Assembly (NCBI GenBank): GCA_047619685.1
Contig: JBLHLC010000024.1
Location: forward strand, 1 to 64,000
Direction of reading: 5' to 3'
Source: JABDJZ01 sp047619685
GTDB taxonomy: Bacteria; Bacteroidota; Rhodothermia; Rhodothermales; UBA10348
Length of the DNA: 64,000 nucleotides
Shown piece after piece: positions 54,602-63,314 of this stretch. A model generated the notes under the pieces. The model saw nothing but the letters and a program-made list of their open reading frames with translations, was not told the origin of the DNA and ran no database searches. The translations under genes were made by a program, and so were the position numbers. Position 1 is the stretch's first letter, and each line of letters opens with the position of its first letter.

Positions 54602-55864
54602 ATGAACGCGCTGAAGGCATGGTTGCTCGAACTGGGACTGGCTGACGGCCAGGCGAACGTGACCGCAGCGTTGGCGGCGGTGGCTCTGCTCCTCCTGCTC
54701 AGCTTGGTGGCCTACGTGGTTTCCAAGCGGATCCTGCTCCGGCTTGTCGGTGTGGCAGCGCGCCGAACCACGACAACGTGGGACGACGCTTTCGTGGACG
54801 CCCAACTGTTTTCCAGGGTCGCACATTTGGTGCCTGCGCTGATCCTGCAGGCGGCCGCGCCGGTAGCACTGGTCAACTACCCCACCGCGGTCACGGCCCT
54901 GGTCACCGCGACCTCTGTCTATTTGGCCGTGGTGGGACTAACGGTCTTCGACGCCTTTCTCAGAGGCTCAGAAAAGATCTACCAGGGCTTCTCCGTGTCG
55001 CGCCGTTTCCCGATCCGGACGATTGTACAGATCATCCGGGTAGTCGTCTACTTCATTGTGGGTGTGGCCATCCTGGCCATCCTGTTGGGCAAGTCACCGC
55101 TTGTGTTCTTCAGCGGGCTCGGTGCCTTTACCGCAGTCCTGCTTCTCATATTCAAGGACACGATTCTCGGCTTCGTTGCCGGGCTGCAACTGACCGCCAA
55201 CAACATGGTCCGGAAAGGCGATTGGATCGAGATGCCTGGGCACAACGCGGACGGCGAAGTCCTGGACGTGTCTCTGACAACGGTCAAGGTGCAGAACTGG
55301 GACAAGACGGTCACGACCATTCCGACCTATGCCCTGGTCGCCGAGCCGTTCAAGAACTGGCGTGGCATGGAGGAGTCGGGAGGACGCCGCATCAAGCGCG
55401 CGGTACACCTCGATGTTACCAGCATAAGGTTCTGTAATTCGGAGATGCTCGAGCGGTTCAAGAAAATCAAGTTCATCGCCGACCACGTCACGCAGAAGCT
55501 TGATGAGCTCGCAGCCCACAACCGCGAGCTCCAATGTGACGAGTCGCTGCTCATCAACGGGCGACACCTGACCAACGTGGGTGTGTTTCGGGCCTACCTC
55601 GAGCACTATTTGCGTGCCCTGCCGAAAGTGCACCAAGGCATGACATTTCTGGTGCGACAGTTGGCCCCGACTGAGCACGGCCTGCCCATCGAGATTTACC
55701 TTTTCAGCAACGACCAGGCATGGGCGAACTACGAAGCATTCCAGGCGGACATCTTCGATCATGTGCTGGCTTCACTGCCGCTGTTTGACCTGCGACCCTT
55801 CCAGGTCCCGACCGGGGCGGACCTTCAGCAGTTGGGTCGAGCTCCGGCACTCGCATCGCAGTAG
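54602..55864 (+). CDS. MscS-family mechanosensitive channel (YbdG/MscM-like)
   Basis: 420 residues with four or five N-terminal TM helices (about 22-170), then the MscS beta domain (about 200-260, with FVAGLQLTANNMVRKGDWIEMPG and VQNWDKTVTTIPTY), and a C-terminal cytoplasmic domain. Length, the insertion around DADGEV-type (HNADGEVLDV) and the long C-terminal domain fit the YbdG branch rather than the 286-residue MscS. It releases solutes in response to hypo-osmotic stress. Intact and flanked by broken genes. Confidence 0.9.
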   Translation: MNALKAWLLELGLADGQANVTAALAAVALLLLLSLVAYVVSKRILLRLVGVAARRTTTTWDDAFVDAQLFSRVAHLVPALILQAAAPVALVNYPTAVTALVTATSVYLAVVGLTVFDAFLRGSEKIYQGFSVSRRFPIRTIVQIIRVVVYFIVGVAILAILLGKSPLVFFSGLGAFTAVLLLIFKDTILGFVAGLQLTANNMVRKGDWIEMPGHNADGEVLDVSLTTVKVQNWDKTVTTIPTYALVAEPFKNWRGMEESGGRRIKRAVHLDVTSIRFCNSEMLERFKKIKFIADHVTQKLDELAAHNRELQCDESLLINGRHLTNVGVFRAYLEHYLRALPKVHQGMTFLVRQLAPTEHGLPIEIYLFSNDQAWANYEAFQADIFDHVLASLPLFDLRPFQVPTGADLQQLGRAPALASQ

Positions 55865-55975
55865 TTGCCTCTCTGAGCGGGACACTGCGGGTCCAGCAGG
55901 CGGCCCTCGTTCTTGACTCGCTCTCTACTACCCCGACTCGGTACGCAGCACGGGGTAATCCATTGTGTTATTCCC

Positions 55976-56575
55976 ATGACACATGTAGCCATCCTGTTCC
56001 TGTTCTTGCTTCCGGCTGCGGCGCAGGCGCAACGCGGCCCCGAGAGGTGCTGGCCGGACGGCCTCTGCGTATTCGAGCGTGAGCGCCGCGCAGGTCAGAT
56101 CGAGTTCTGGGTGTAGAATCGCTCCGAGCGAGATAGCTGGGTCCGCATCGATTTCACCGACCTGTACAACTGGCGCTCCAACGAACGACTTCCGTTCACT
56201 GGGTTGTTCACGGCCGGCAAGTCAAAACGGGCTCTGCGTTTGACCAAGCCCTCCGCTCAGGAGGTATCCCGCAAGAGATGGAGGACCACGAGGCTCTTGG
56301 TGCCGGTGCCCGACCCTTCCTGTATTGAGGGAGTCGGCTGCATGAGCGTCTCATTCGACGACGAGGAGATCGTGTTCACATTCACGAACGTCTCCGGACA
56401 GAGACGGCTCGTCACCGTCACCCTGACGACGGTCGAGCTACTCCGACTACCCGACCGGCCGCTCCAGGAAATGATCAAGGCCGGCGACGCTGACGAAGTC
56501 GCTCGCGTCCGAATCGAGGATGTGTGGGGTAGTTGGCGCTACGGATACACGTTTACCGCAAAACCCGCGTCCTGA
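55976..56575 (+). pseudogene. small secreted protein with one in-frame TAG
   Basis: The Met at 55976 starts a signal peptide (THVAILFLFLLPAAAQAQ) and the reading is open to 56575 except for TAG at 56114-56116 in EFWV*NRSERD. A single G-to-T change from GAG (Glu) would explain it. The N-terminal part (LCVFERERRAGQIEFWV) resembles the domain in front of M23 metallopeptidases. The C-terminal half has a beta-rich fold (GCMSVSFDDEEIVFTF). About 199 codons. No peptidase motif is present. Either a nonsense allele or a sequencing error. Confidence 0.6.
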
Positions 56576-56662
56576 CGGGAGCCACCTTTCGCCGCCCCCC
56601 GCGCGCGCCGTCGAAGAGATGCGATTCGTCTGGGCTGAGTCAGGTACGCGGGCGCATCGAGA

Positions 56663-56803
56663 GAGAAGAAAGCAGCGGCGAAGAAAGCCAAAAAGAAAGC
56701 AGTGAAAGCGAAGAAAGCGGCGGCGAAGAAGGCCAAGAGGAAAGAAGCGAAGGCGGAGAAAGCAGCGGCGAAGCAAGCCAAGTCCGAAAAGACTAAGAAA
56801 TGA
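56663..56803 (+). other. lysine/alanine-rich tail fragment (histone H1-like)
   Basis: One frame reads as a chain of KKAAAKKAKKK-type repeats ending in KSEKTKK at a TGA at 56803. The N-terminal side is closed by a stop, and there is no start codon, so this would be the C-terminal tail of a frameshifted protein. Histone H1-like or AlgP-like tails look like this. The same DNA in another frame is Glu/Ser-rich, so the coding frame is not certain. Confidence 0.4.
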
Positions 56804-56877
56804 TCATTCCCGATAGCACTTTCTGGCCTTCGAAAGGCACAACCGGTGTCTTCCGCGGCCATGAGCCGCGAGAGGAC

Positions 56878-58122
56878 TCAATCAGCGGCTATGCGGGTTG
56901 CTGCCTTGACCGCAATCTCCACATCGTCAAGCGTGTTGTAAATGTGGGGCGAAAGTCGGATCCCATCGCGCTGCGGGGCCCCAGCCACGTTGAACTCGTG
57001 GTACAATCGGTTGAACGCCTCTCGAGTGTCCGTTCCGGGTAGCGAGAAGATGACGACACCCGCGCGGGCTTCCGCCTGAGGCGGCGTGGCGAACTGCACG
57101 CCGGGGATGCTGGCGCTGAGGCCATTCATCAAGGCCTCGGCAAGTTCACGTACACGGGCCTCCACCACCTTGGGGCCGATTCGGTTTTGAAACGCGGCAG
57201 CGGTTCCCATGGCTGTGACGCATGCATCGTCCCGTTGTCCCAGCGACTCGAATTTTTGGGCGCCGTTCTCGACAGCCGAGTCCCAGCCAATACCCACGTC
57301 GCTTGCGGTGAGTTCGTCCTGCATTTCTTGGCGAACGTACAGGATACCGGCCTCCTTTGGCCCCAGGAACCACTTGTGCGAGCTTGAACTAAAGAAATCG
57401 CATCCCATTCCGTGGAGGTCCAACTCCAGAGAACCGAAGGTCTGCGCACCGTCCACGAGCGTCCGTATTCCTCGCCTGCTGGCTTCCTGACACAGGCGCT
57501 GGGCCGGGAGAAGGCGGCCCGTCACGTTGGAGAGGTGCGAGAATGCCAGGACCCGCGTGTTGGCATTCATGGCCGCCAGGAACGGTTGAACAGGGTCGCT
57601 GGCTTGGTCGACTGCGACCTTGCGGACGGTGAACCCCTCCCGCGCTCCGCGAACCTCCCAGGATCTAAGGTTCGTCGGGTGGTTCTCGTCCCAGACAACG
57701 ACCTCATCTCCGGTCTCGAGGGCCAGGCCATGGACCACCGTGTTGTTGCCCTCGCTGGTATTACGAGTGAGCGCAATCTCATTGTCGTCGGCGCCGACCA
57801 TTGCTGCGATGGCGCCGCGAGCCTCTTCGCGAAGCGCACGGAACTTGGCGCGGTTCTGAAAAGAGGCGTCAGAGTCAATGTCCCGCGTGTATTGGGTCAC
57901 CGCATCTCTCACGGCGAAAGGCGACGGACACAAATTAGCCGCGTTCATCATCACCAGACCCGGCCTGACCGGGAATTCCGCTTTGACCAGGCGCCAGAAT
58001 GATTCGTCCAGGCTTCCGCCGGTCGAGAGTTCGACGAGGCGGGCGCCTGCCTCGGACGGGACCGAAGCCCAACCAGCGGTACCGGCGGCCACGAGGGATA
58101 GAAAACGGCGACGACTTGTCAT
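56878..58122 (-). CDS. class V aminotransferase with Tat signal
   Basis: 414 residues from the Met at 58122. The Tat motif SRRRFLSLVAAG gives export of the folded enzyme. PLP-enzyme features follow: NTSEGNNTVVHG, VDGAQTFGSLELDL and the PLP Lys in SSSSHKWFLGP. Related to isopenicillin-N epimerase/cysteine desulfurase-like proteins, but export to the periplasm and the lack of a desulfurase Cys loop argue against a cysteine desulfurase role. Substrate unknown. Confidence 0.88.
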   Translation of the reverse strand: MTSRRRFLSLVAAGTAGWASVPSEAGARLVELSTGGSLDESFWRLVKAEFPVRPGLVMMNAANLCPSPFAVRDAVTQYTRDIDSDASFQNRAKFRALREEARGAIAAMVGADDNEIALTRNTSEGNNTVVHGLALETGDEVVVWDENHPTNLRSWEVRGAREGFTVRKVAVDQASDPVQPFLAAMNANTRVLAFSHLSNVTGRLLPAQRLCQEASRRGIRTLVDGAQTFGSLELDLHGMGCDFFSSSSHKWFLGPKEAGILYVRQEMQDELTASDVGIGWDSAVENGAQKFESLGQRDDACVTAMGTAAAFQNRIGPKVVEARVRELAEALMNGLSASIPGVQFATPPQAEARAGVVIFSLPGTDTREAFNRLYHEFNVAGAPQRDGIRLSPHIYNTLDDVEIAVKAATRIAAD

Positions 58123-58214
58123 GGAATAACGTGTCTGGTGCACACTCAAGATAGGGAAGTGGCGAAACGCGTTGGAGCGCCCATTTTCGAATGGTGTTCG
58201 TCGGCGCCCAAACC

Positions 58215-58946
58215 CTATCTGGAACCGCTAGTCCTCACGCTTTCCAGAAGGGCAGATAACTCCTCGACGATGTCCGGATGTTCGGTGGCAACATTCTGCC
58301 GCTCTCCGATGTCCGCCGCAAGATCGTAAAGCTGGACAGAGGGGTCGTTTCCCAGTTCGATATTCGTCGATGAGTCGTAGGCTCGCCCATTGCTAGGTGA
58401 AATGAACTTCCACTTCCCTTTTCGAAGAGAAAGGGTGCTACGACTGTTCTGCGGCACGTGGATATCGTGCGTCGAGAAATACAGAAAAAACGGTCGATCG
58501 TCGCGGTTCTCGATGAACGAGACGCCCTTCTGCGTGATGACATCGGCCATGTCCTCATCGACCCAGCGGGCAGCGTTCCCCCCACTCATATGCCCGATTC
58601 GACTGATCCCATTTACGATGGTCCTGTCATGACCGTGACTGGGGCGCATTTTCAACAGTTCCGGGAATTGCGCGCCAGTTGGATCATCTCCAACCGGACC
58701 CGGGAAACTGACCTCGATGGGATCAGCAGGGTCCAGCCCAACAACAGCTCGATTTTCGATGTAGACTGTCGGCACGCGATCTCCGGTGGCCGGGATCAGA
58801 AACGCTTCGTCGAAACCGATGTCCAGCGGACCGGGGCTGATTTCCCCGTTCAAATCCGGTCCTCCCTCGGCCCCCAAGCCCAGGTGCCACTTGCCGATCA
58901 CCCCGGTGCGGTAGCCGGCTCGCTGAAGAATGGAAGGGAGGGTTGT
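58215..58946 (-). pseudogene. arylsulfatase remnant
   Basis: The part from TLPSILQRAGYRTGVIGKWHLGLG to FFLYFSTHDIHVPQ is typical S1 sulfatase. It then jumps to LRKGKWKFISPS...IELGNDPSVQLYDLAADIGE, the C-terminal region, so about 150 middle residues are gone. The N-terminal part with the CxPSR catalytic motif is absent or in another frame (traces lie near 58960-59030). Non-functional. It is divergent from an intact sulfatase. Confidence 0.75.
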
Positions 58947-59149
58947 CCTCCGTCCAAGACGCCCAAGACGCCCTGGATGGTGCGGTGGCCCCCATGGGCT
59001 CACGCGGGTTGAGGACGAGGCATTGGAAGAGCGCTGAGAGCCCGACGTCTCCCTGACACGCCAGTTATTCACTACTCTTCAGGCGCTCTGGGCGGGCCGC
59101 GCAAACACGGACTCTGCCCCCTGCCACCACAAGCAAAAAATTTCTGGCG

Positions 59150-60730
59150 ATGATGTCTACTGCCCGGTCAGGTCTTCTTGGGTTTATTGCCCTCCTGCTC
59201 ACCGTCGCCACTTTGGTGGGTTGCAGCGAGCCTGAGCCGCGGCGGCCGAATATCATTTTTGTCTTCTCCGATGACCATGCAGCCCAGGCGGTCGGCGCCT
59301 ACGGCGGGCTGCTGGCCTCGCTGGACCCAACTCCCAACATTGACCGACTCGCGGCGGAGGGGATGCTGTTCCGGTCAGCCTTCGTGACCAACTCAATTTG
59401 CGCTCCCAGTCGCGCGGTGATTCTCACGGGAAAACACAGTCATCTCAACGGTGTCCCAACCAACCGGGAGGTGTTCGACTCCACACAAGTCACGTTTCCC
59501 AAACTCTTGCAAGCTGGCGGCTATCAGACCGCGATGATTGGGAAGTGGCACCTCAAGAGCCAGCCCACTGGCTTTGACTACTGGGAAGTACTCCCGGGGC
59601 AGGGGTCCTACTATAATCCTGACTTCAGGACACCCGAGGGCAGGGTTCGGGAGAGTGGGTATGTGACGGACCTGATTACCGACAAGGCCCTGGAGTGGCT
59701 CAAAAGCGGGCGGGACCAGGAGAAGCCGTTCATGCTGATGTACCAGCACAAGGCTCCGCATCGGGTCTGGATGCCTGGCCCTGATCACCTGACGACCTAC
59801 GCTGACGTGGAGATTCCGGAGCCACCGACCCTGTTCGACGACTACGAAGGCCGGACGTCAGCCGCCAGAACCCAGAAGATGTCGATCGACAAGGACATGC
59901 GTCTTGCGTACGATCTCAAGTTGCTGCCGAACACCGTTGATCCGGAACCGAACTGGACAAACGCCGCTCAGCGTAACTACGACCGGATGGATGAGGCGCA
60001 GCGCGCCAATTGGGATGCGGTCTTCGACCCGGTAAATGCCGATTTCAACCAGGCCGAACTCGTGGGGGAGGATCTGGTCCGTTGGAAGTACAAGCGGTAT
60101 ATGCAGGATTATCTCCGCTCGATTCGCTCCGTGGATGACAACCTCGGCCGGCTCCTGGACGAATTGGAGTCATCCGGACTGGCGGAAAACACGGTGGTCA
60201 TCTACAACTCCGACCAGGGCTTCTTTCTTGGCGAACACGGTTGGTTCGACAAGCGCTGGATGTACGAAGAGTCTCTACAGGCTCCGCTCGTGGTCCGGTG
60301 GCCTGGCGTTGTCGAGGCCGGATCGGAGAGCTCTGATTTGGTGCAAAACCTCGATTTCGCGCAGACATTTCTGGATATGGCCGGCATTGGAGCACCCGAG
60401 GACATGCAGGGGCGCAGTATCGTCCCGCTCCTAAGAGGCTCAGCCCCCGAAAACTGGCGCGACGCCATCTACTACCAGTACTACGAGTACCCGGGACCGC
60501 ATGACGTGCAGCAGCACTATGGGGTGCGAACCGACCGGTACAAGCTCATCTACTACTACCACATCGATGAGTGGGAGTTGTATGACCTTGAGACTGATCC
60601 GGACGAACTCGCAAGCGTCCACGACAACCCCGCGTACGCCGAAGTGCGGCAACGGCTGGAGGCCCGACTCGGCGAGCTGCGCGAGCAGTACGAGGTCCCG
60701 GTCGAGGATCCGGCCCCGCCGGTGAGTTAG
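59150..60730 (+). CDS. S1-family sulfatase lipoprotein
   Basis: 526 residues. Lipobox in LVGCSE. The S1 sulfatase core is complete: metal ligands Asp41-Asp42 (VFSDDHA), the formylglycine site CxPSR with Cys84 (SICAPSRAVILTGK), GKWHL, and NSDQGFFLGEHGWFDK. The C-terminal YQYYEYPGPHDV region and LYDLETDPDE end the fold. It should remove sulfate esters from algal polysaccharides or similar substrates, needing a formylglycine-generating enzyme (not found in the window). Surface-anchored rather than T9SS exported. Confidence 0.92.
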   Translation: MMSTARSGLLGFIALLLTVATLVGCSEPEPRRPNIIFVFSDDHAAQAVGAYGGLLASLDPTPNIDRLAAEGMLFRSAFVTNSICAPSRAVILTGKHSHLNGVPTNREVFDSTQVTFPKLLQAGGYQTAMIGKWHLKSQPTGFDYWEVLPGQGSYYNPDFRTPEGRVRESGYVTDLITDKALEWLKSGRDQEKPFMLMYQHKAPHRVWMPGPDHLTTYADVEIPEPPTLFDDYEGRTSAARTQKMSIDKDMRLAYDLKLLPNTVDPEPNWTNAAQRNYDRMDEAQRANWDAVFDPVNADFNQAELVGEDLVRWKYKRYMQDYLRSIRSVDDNLGRLLDELESSGLAENTVVIYNSDQGFFLGEHGWFDKRWMYEESLQAPLVVRWPGVVEAGSESSDLVQNLDFAQTFLDMAGIGAPEDMQGRSIVPLLRGSAPENWRDAIYYQYYEYPGPHDVQQHYGVRTDRYKLIYYYHIDEWELYDLETDPDELASVHDNPAYAEVRQRLEARLGELREQYEVPVEDPAPPVS

Positions 60731-60960
60731 CGGCCTGGACGCCTGGCTTGCAGAGACCCGGTTGTGGTCTGGGTCTCAAGGTACTCCGGCCTCCGGGTCG
60801 ACCGCCGGGTGAGTCTCCGGTAGGAGGCAACCCCGTACTCGCTTCGGGCGCTTGCCCGCCGATGTAGACGAGTCGGCAAGTCCCAGCACCCGCTGGGTAG
60901 GTCGCACTGTCTGAGCGATGCGCCAGCCGGTATTCTGCGTCTCCCAAACACGCCCTGCAA

Positions 60961-62509
60961 ATGGACGCCCTTCGCTACAGGCTGCCGCTTCTTGCCCTTA
61001 TTGTTTTCCTGGTTTGCGCTCCGCCCGTCAGCGCACAGACCTTTACTCGCATCACGGAAGGCCCCGTGGTCGCCGACGGAGGGCATTCGTTTGGTCACAG
61101 CTGGTCGGATTGGGACGGCGACGGGTGGCTTGATCTCATGGTGAACAATGACGTCGCCGGAGAACCCAGTTTTTTCTACCGCAACTTGGGAGACGGGACA
61201 TTTGAACGCGCTACCCCCATGGACGCCGTTGGGCCCTCGGCCTCATCCACGTGGGGAGACTAAAACAACGATGGCCGGATGGACCTTTTTGTGGCCAACG
61301 GAGGCACTGCGGGCCCGAGGGCCAACTATCTGTTTAGCGGCCTGGCTTCCGGGGACTTTCAGCGCGTGACCTCAGGTCCCCAGGTTACACTGTCATCGGC
61401 AAGCACTGCCTCGGCCTGGATGGACCTGGACAACGACGGCTACCTGGATCTTTTTGTGGGTCGGACGGGGATGCCAAATCGCATCTTTATGAACCAGCAT
61501 GACGGGACCTTTCGCGTCGAAGTTCTGCCGGACGAAGGCGCGACCTGGGGCGTGAGTGCGGCGGACATCGATGACGACGGCGATCTGGACTTTTATGCCG
61601 CAAACTTGGGGTATGACAATTACCTGTATTGCAATGACCAGGAGGGGGATTTCACTCCATTGACAGGGGCTGTCCTCGGCGATGCCGAACGCTCGGTCTC
61701 GGCCAGTTGGGGCGACATAGACAACGACGGTGATCCGGATCTCTTCGTGGCCAATCTCTTTGACCGCAACCGCCTTTGGATCAACCAGGGCGGCGGTAAT
61801 TTTGAGGAAGTGACGACGGGGTTGGTCGTTACCGAGGTGCAAAACAGCAAGGGGAGTTGTTTTGGCGACATCGACAACGATGCCGATTTGGATCTGACTC
61901 TATCGCAATGATGGGCTGGGTGGCAATCACCTTACAATCCAGACCGTCGGCACACAGTCCAATCGGAGCGGAATCGGCGCGCGAATCAGAGTTCTTGCGA
62001 CCGTCGGAGGCCGCCAGGTCTGGCAAATGCGGGATATCTCCGGACAGACTGGGCACCTTGCACAGGGGGATCCGAGGGCTCACTTCGGACTGGGGACAGC
62101 CGTTGAGGCGGACTCGATTGTTGTGCGTTGGCCGTCGGGAAGACGTGATCACTACGGCCCCACTGCTGCCGGTCAATACATGATCGCCACTGAGGGGGCT
62201 TCCTTAGAAGCGAGCACGGTTGCCGTAGACCCACCCGAGCGGTTTTCGGGCATCAGCGTCTCAAGCTTTCCAAACCCGATGAGCACCCAGGCTACCCTGG
62301 AGGTGGCCCTGGACGCTCCTTCCAGAGTCAGAATAGACCTGTACGACCTGTTGGGGCGACATGTGAGCACGCTTGCCGACCGCTTGTTTGAGGCCGGCAA
62401 CCATACCCTTCCGGTTGATGCTTCGATCCTGCCCAGTGGACCGTTCTACTACAGGGCTTCCACTGGTTTGGGAGGCCTAACCACAGGGTCTTTGGTTGTG
62501 AGGCGTTAG
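60961..62509 (+). pseudogene. FG-GAP/ASPIC-UnbV T9SS protein with nonsense codon and frameshift
   Basis: Starts at 60961 with a signal peptide (LLALIVFLVCAPPVSAQ). FG-GAP loops DWDGDGWLD, DLDNDGYLD and DIDDDGDLD are visible. In-frame TAA at 61261-61263 replaces a Tyr codon in WGD*NNDGRMDLF, and one extra base around 61896 breaks the junction of DADLDL and LYRNDGLGGNHLTI. The rest is the ASPIC/UnbV module (GQTGHLAQGDPRAHFGLG) and a T9SS tail (SFPNPMSTQATLEV). About 515 codons. Surface-exposed protein of unknown target; inactive as read. Confidence 0.8.
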
Positions 62510-62541
62510 GCGAAAGCGGAGGAATTGGTGGCCGACGGATC

Positions 62542-63234
62542 TCAGTCCTTCACTTCGACCCCAAACCCATAGATGCTCGACTCGGACCGATTCAGCGCCT
62601 TGTGCACCACCGCATCGGTCCAATAAGGCTCACCCGCCATCAGTGCGGCCTCGATCTCCGTCCCATCACCGAGGGTTATCAATGCAGAGCCGCTGGCCAA
62701 GGGAATGACCACACCCTCGGGATGTGAGTGCATGTTGCTCTGAGCACCGGCGGCATAATCAAACCGGATGACCCGGATCAGGTCGTTCTCGAACACCACG
62801 GTGTGCCGCTCGGCGTCCGCAACGGTGGAGTCAAGCAAGGGGTCCACGGCGACATCGTCATCGCCTTCTTCCTCGTGTTCGCCGTCCTCCAAGTGACCTT
62901 CATCACCGTCCTCCTCGTGCTCGTCCTCATCTGCCTTGAGTTCCACGAGGATGACCTCGCCAGCGGTCTCTCCGATGTTGGAGACGGTATGGGCAGCGGC
63001 TTCGTTGTACAAGGGGGTCCCGGCGGGAAGGTCAACCTTGGCTTCGGTGCCGTCGGGCGACGTGAACAGGAAGTGGGCGTCCGTTAGCACCACGGCCTCG
63101 AGGTTCGGATGCCGGTGCATATTGGATGTGTGTCCTGGCTCATAGATCACATGGAGGACGCGGACATCTTCGTTCTCGCAGAGCAGGTGGTAGTTTTCTG
63201 GATCGGAGACGGTGGCGTCGGCGGCGGGCTCCGG
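62542..63234 (-). CDS. bicupin protein with acidic His-containing linker; 5' end disrupted
   Basis: Two cupin domains: the first from NYHLLCENEDVRVLHVIYEPGHTSNMHRHP, the second from TVVFENDLIRVIRFDYAAG with NMHSHPEG. They are joined by an acidic linker (DEHEEDGDEGHLEDGEHEEEGDDD, here about residues 100-125). No conventional start lies upstream: the first possible is a GTG at 63150, which removes the first strand, and a TGA at 63237 closes the longer reading, so an exported lipoprotein N-terminus was probably lost. Metal-binding His residues are present in both domains. Role unknown, perhaps metal-dependent. Confidence 0.7.
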   Translation of the reverse strand, partial: PEPAADATVSDPENYHLLCENEDVRVLHVIYEPGHTSNMHRHPNLEAVVLTDAHFLFTSPDGTEAKVDLPAGTPLYNEAAAHTVSNIGETAGEVILVELKADEDEHEEDGDEGHLEDGEHEEEGDDDVAVDPLLDSTVADAERHTVVFENDLIRVIRFDYAAGAQSNMHSHPEGVVIPLASGSALITLGDGTEIEAALMAGEPYWTDAVVHKALNRSESSIYGFGVEVKD

Positions 63235-63314
63235 TCAGATCACCCGCACTCGAGGTGGACTACAAACGGCATGTCGACTTTCCCCTAAATTGCCCGCAGC
63301 AATCGGACGTTTAT

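Noticed and set aside
50722..56116. TAG recoding (selenocysteine-like or pyrrolysine) to explain in-frame stops
   Set aside because: TAA is also found in frame at other sites (61261, 53243), the affected positions correspond to ordinary residues such as Glu and Tyr, and intact genes use normal stops.
56533..56796. Glu/Ser/Gly-rich reading frame over the K/A-rich tail
   Set aside because: It is an alternative frame over an AAG-rich repeat; the Lys/Ala reading better fits known low-complexity proteins, though neither is certain.
60753..60777. Hairpin GAGACCC/GGGTCTC after the sulfatase gene as terminator
   Set aside because: Stem is only 7 bp with an 11-base loop and no T-run, so it is too weak to list as a terminator.
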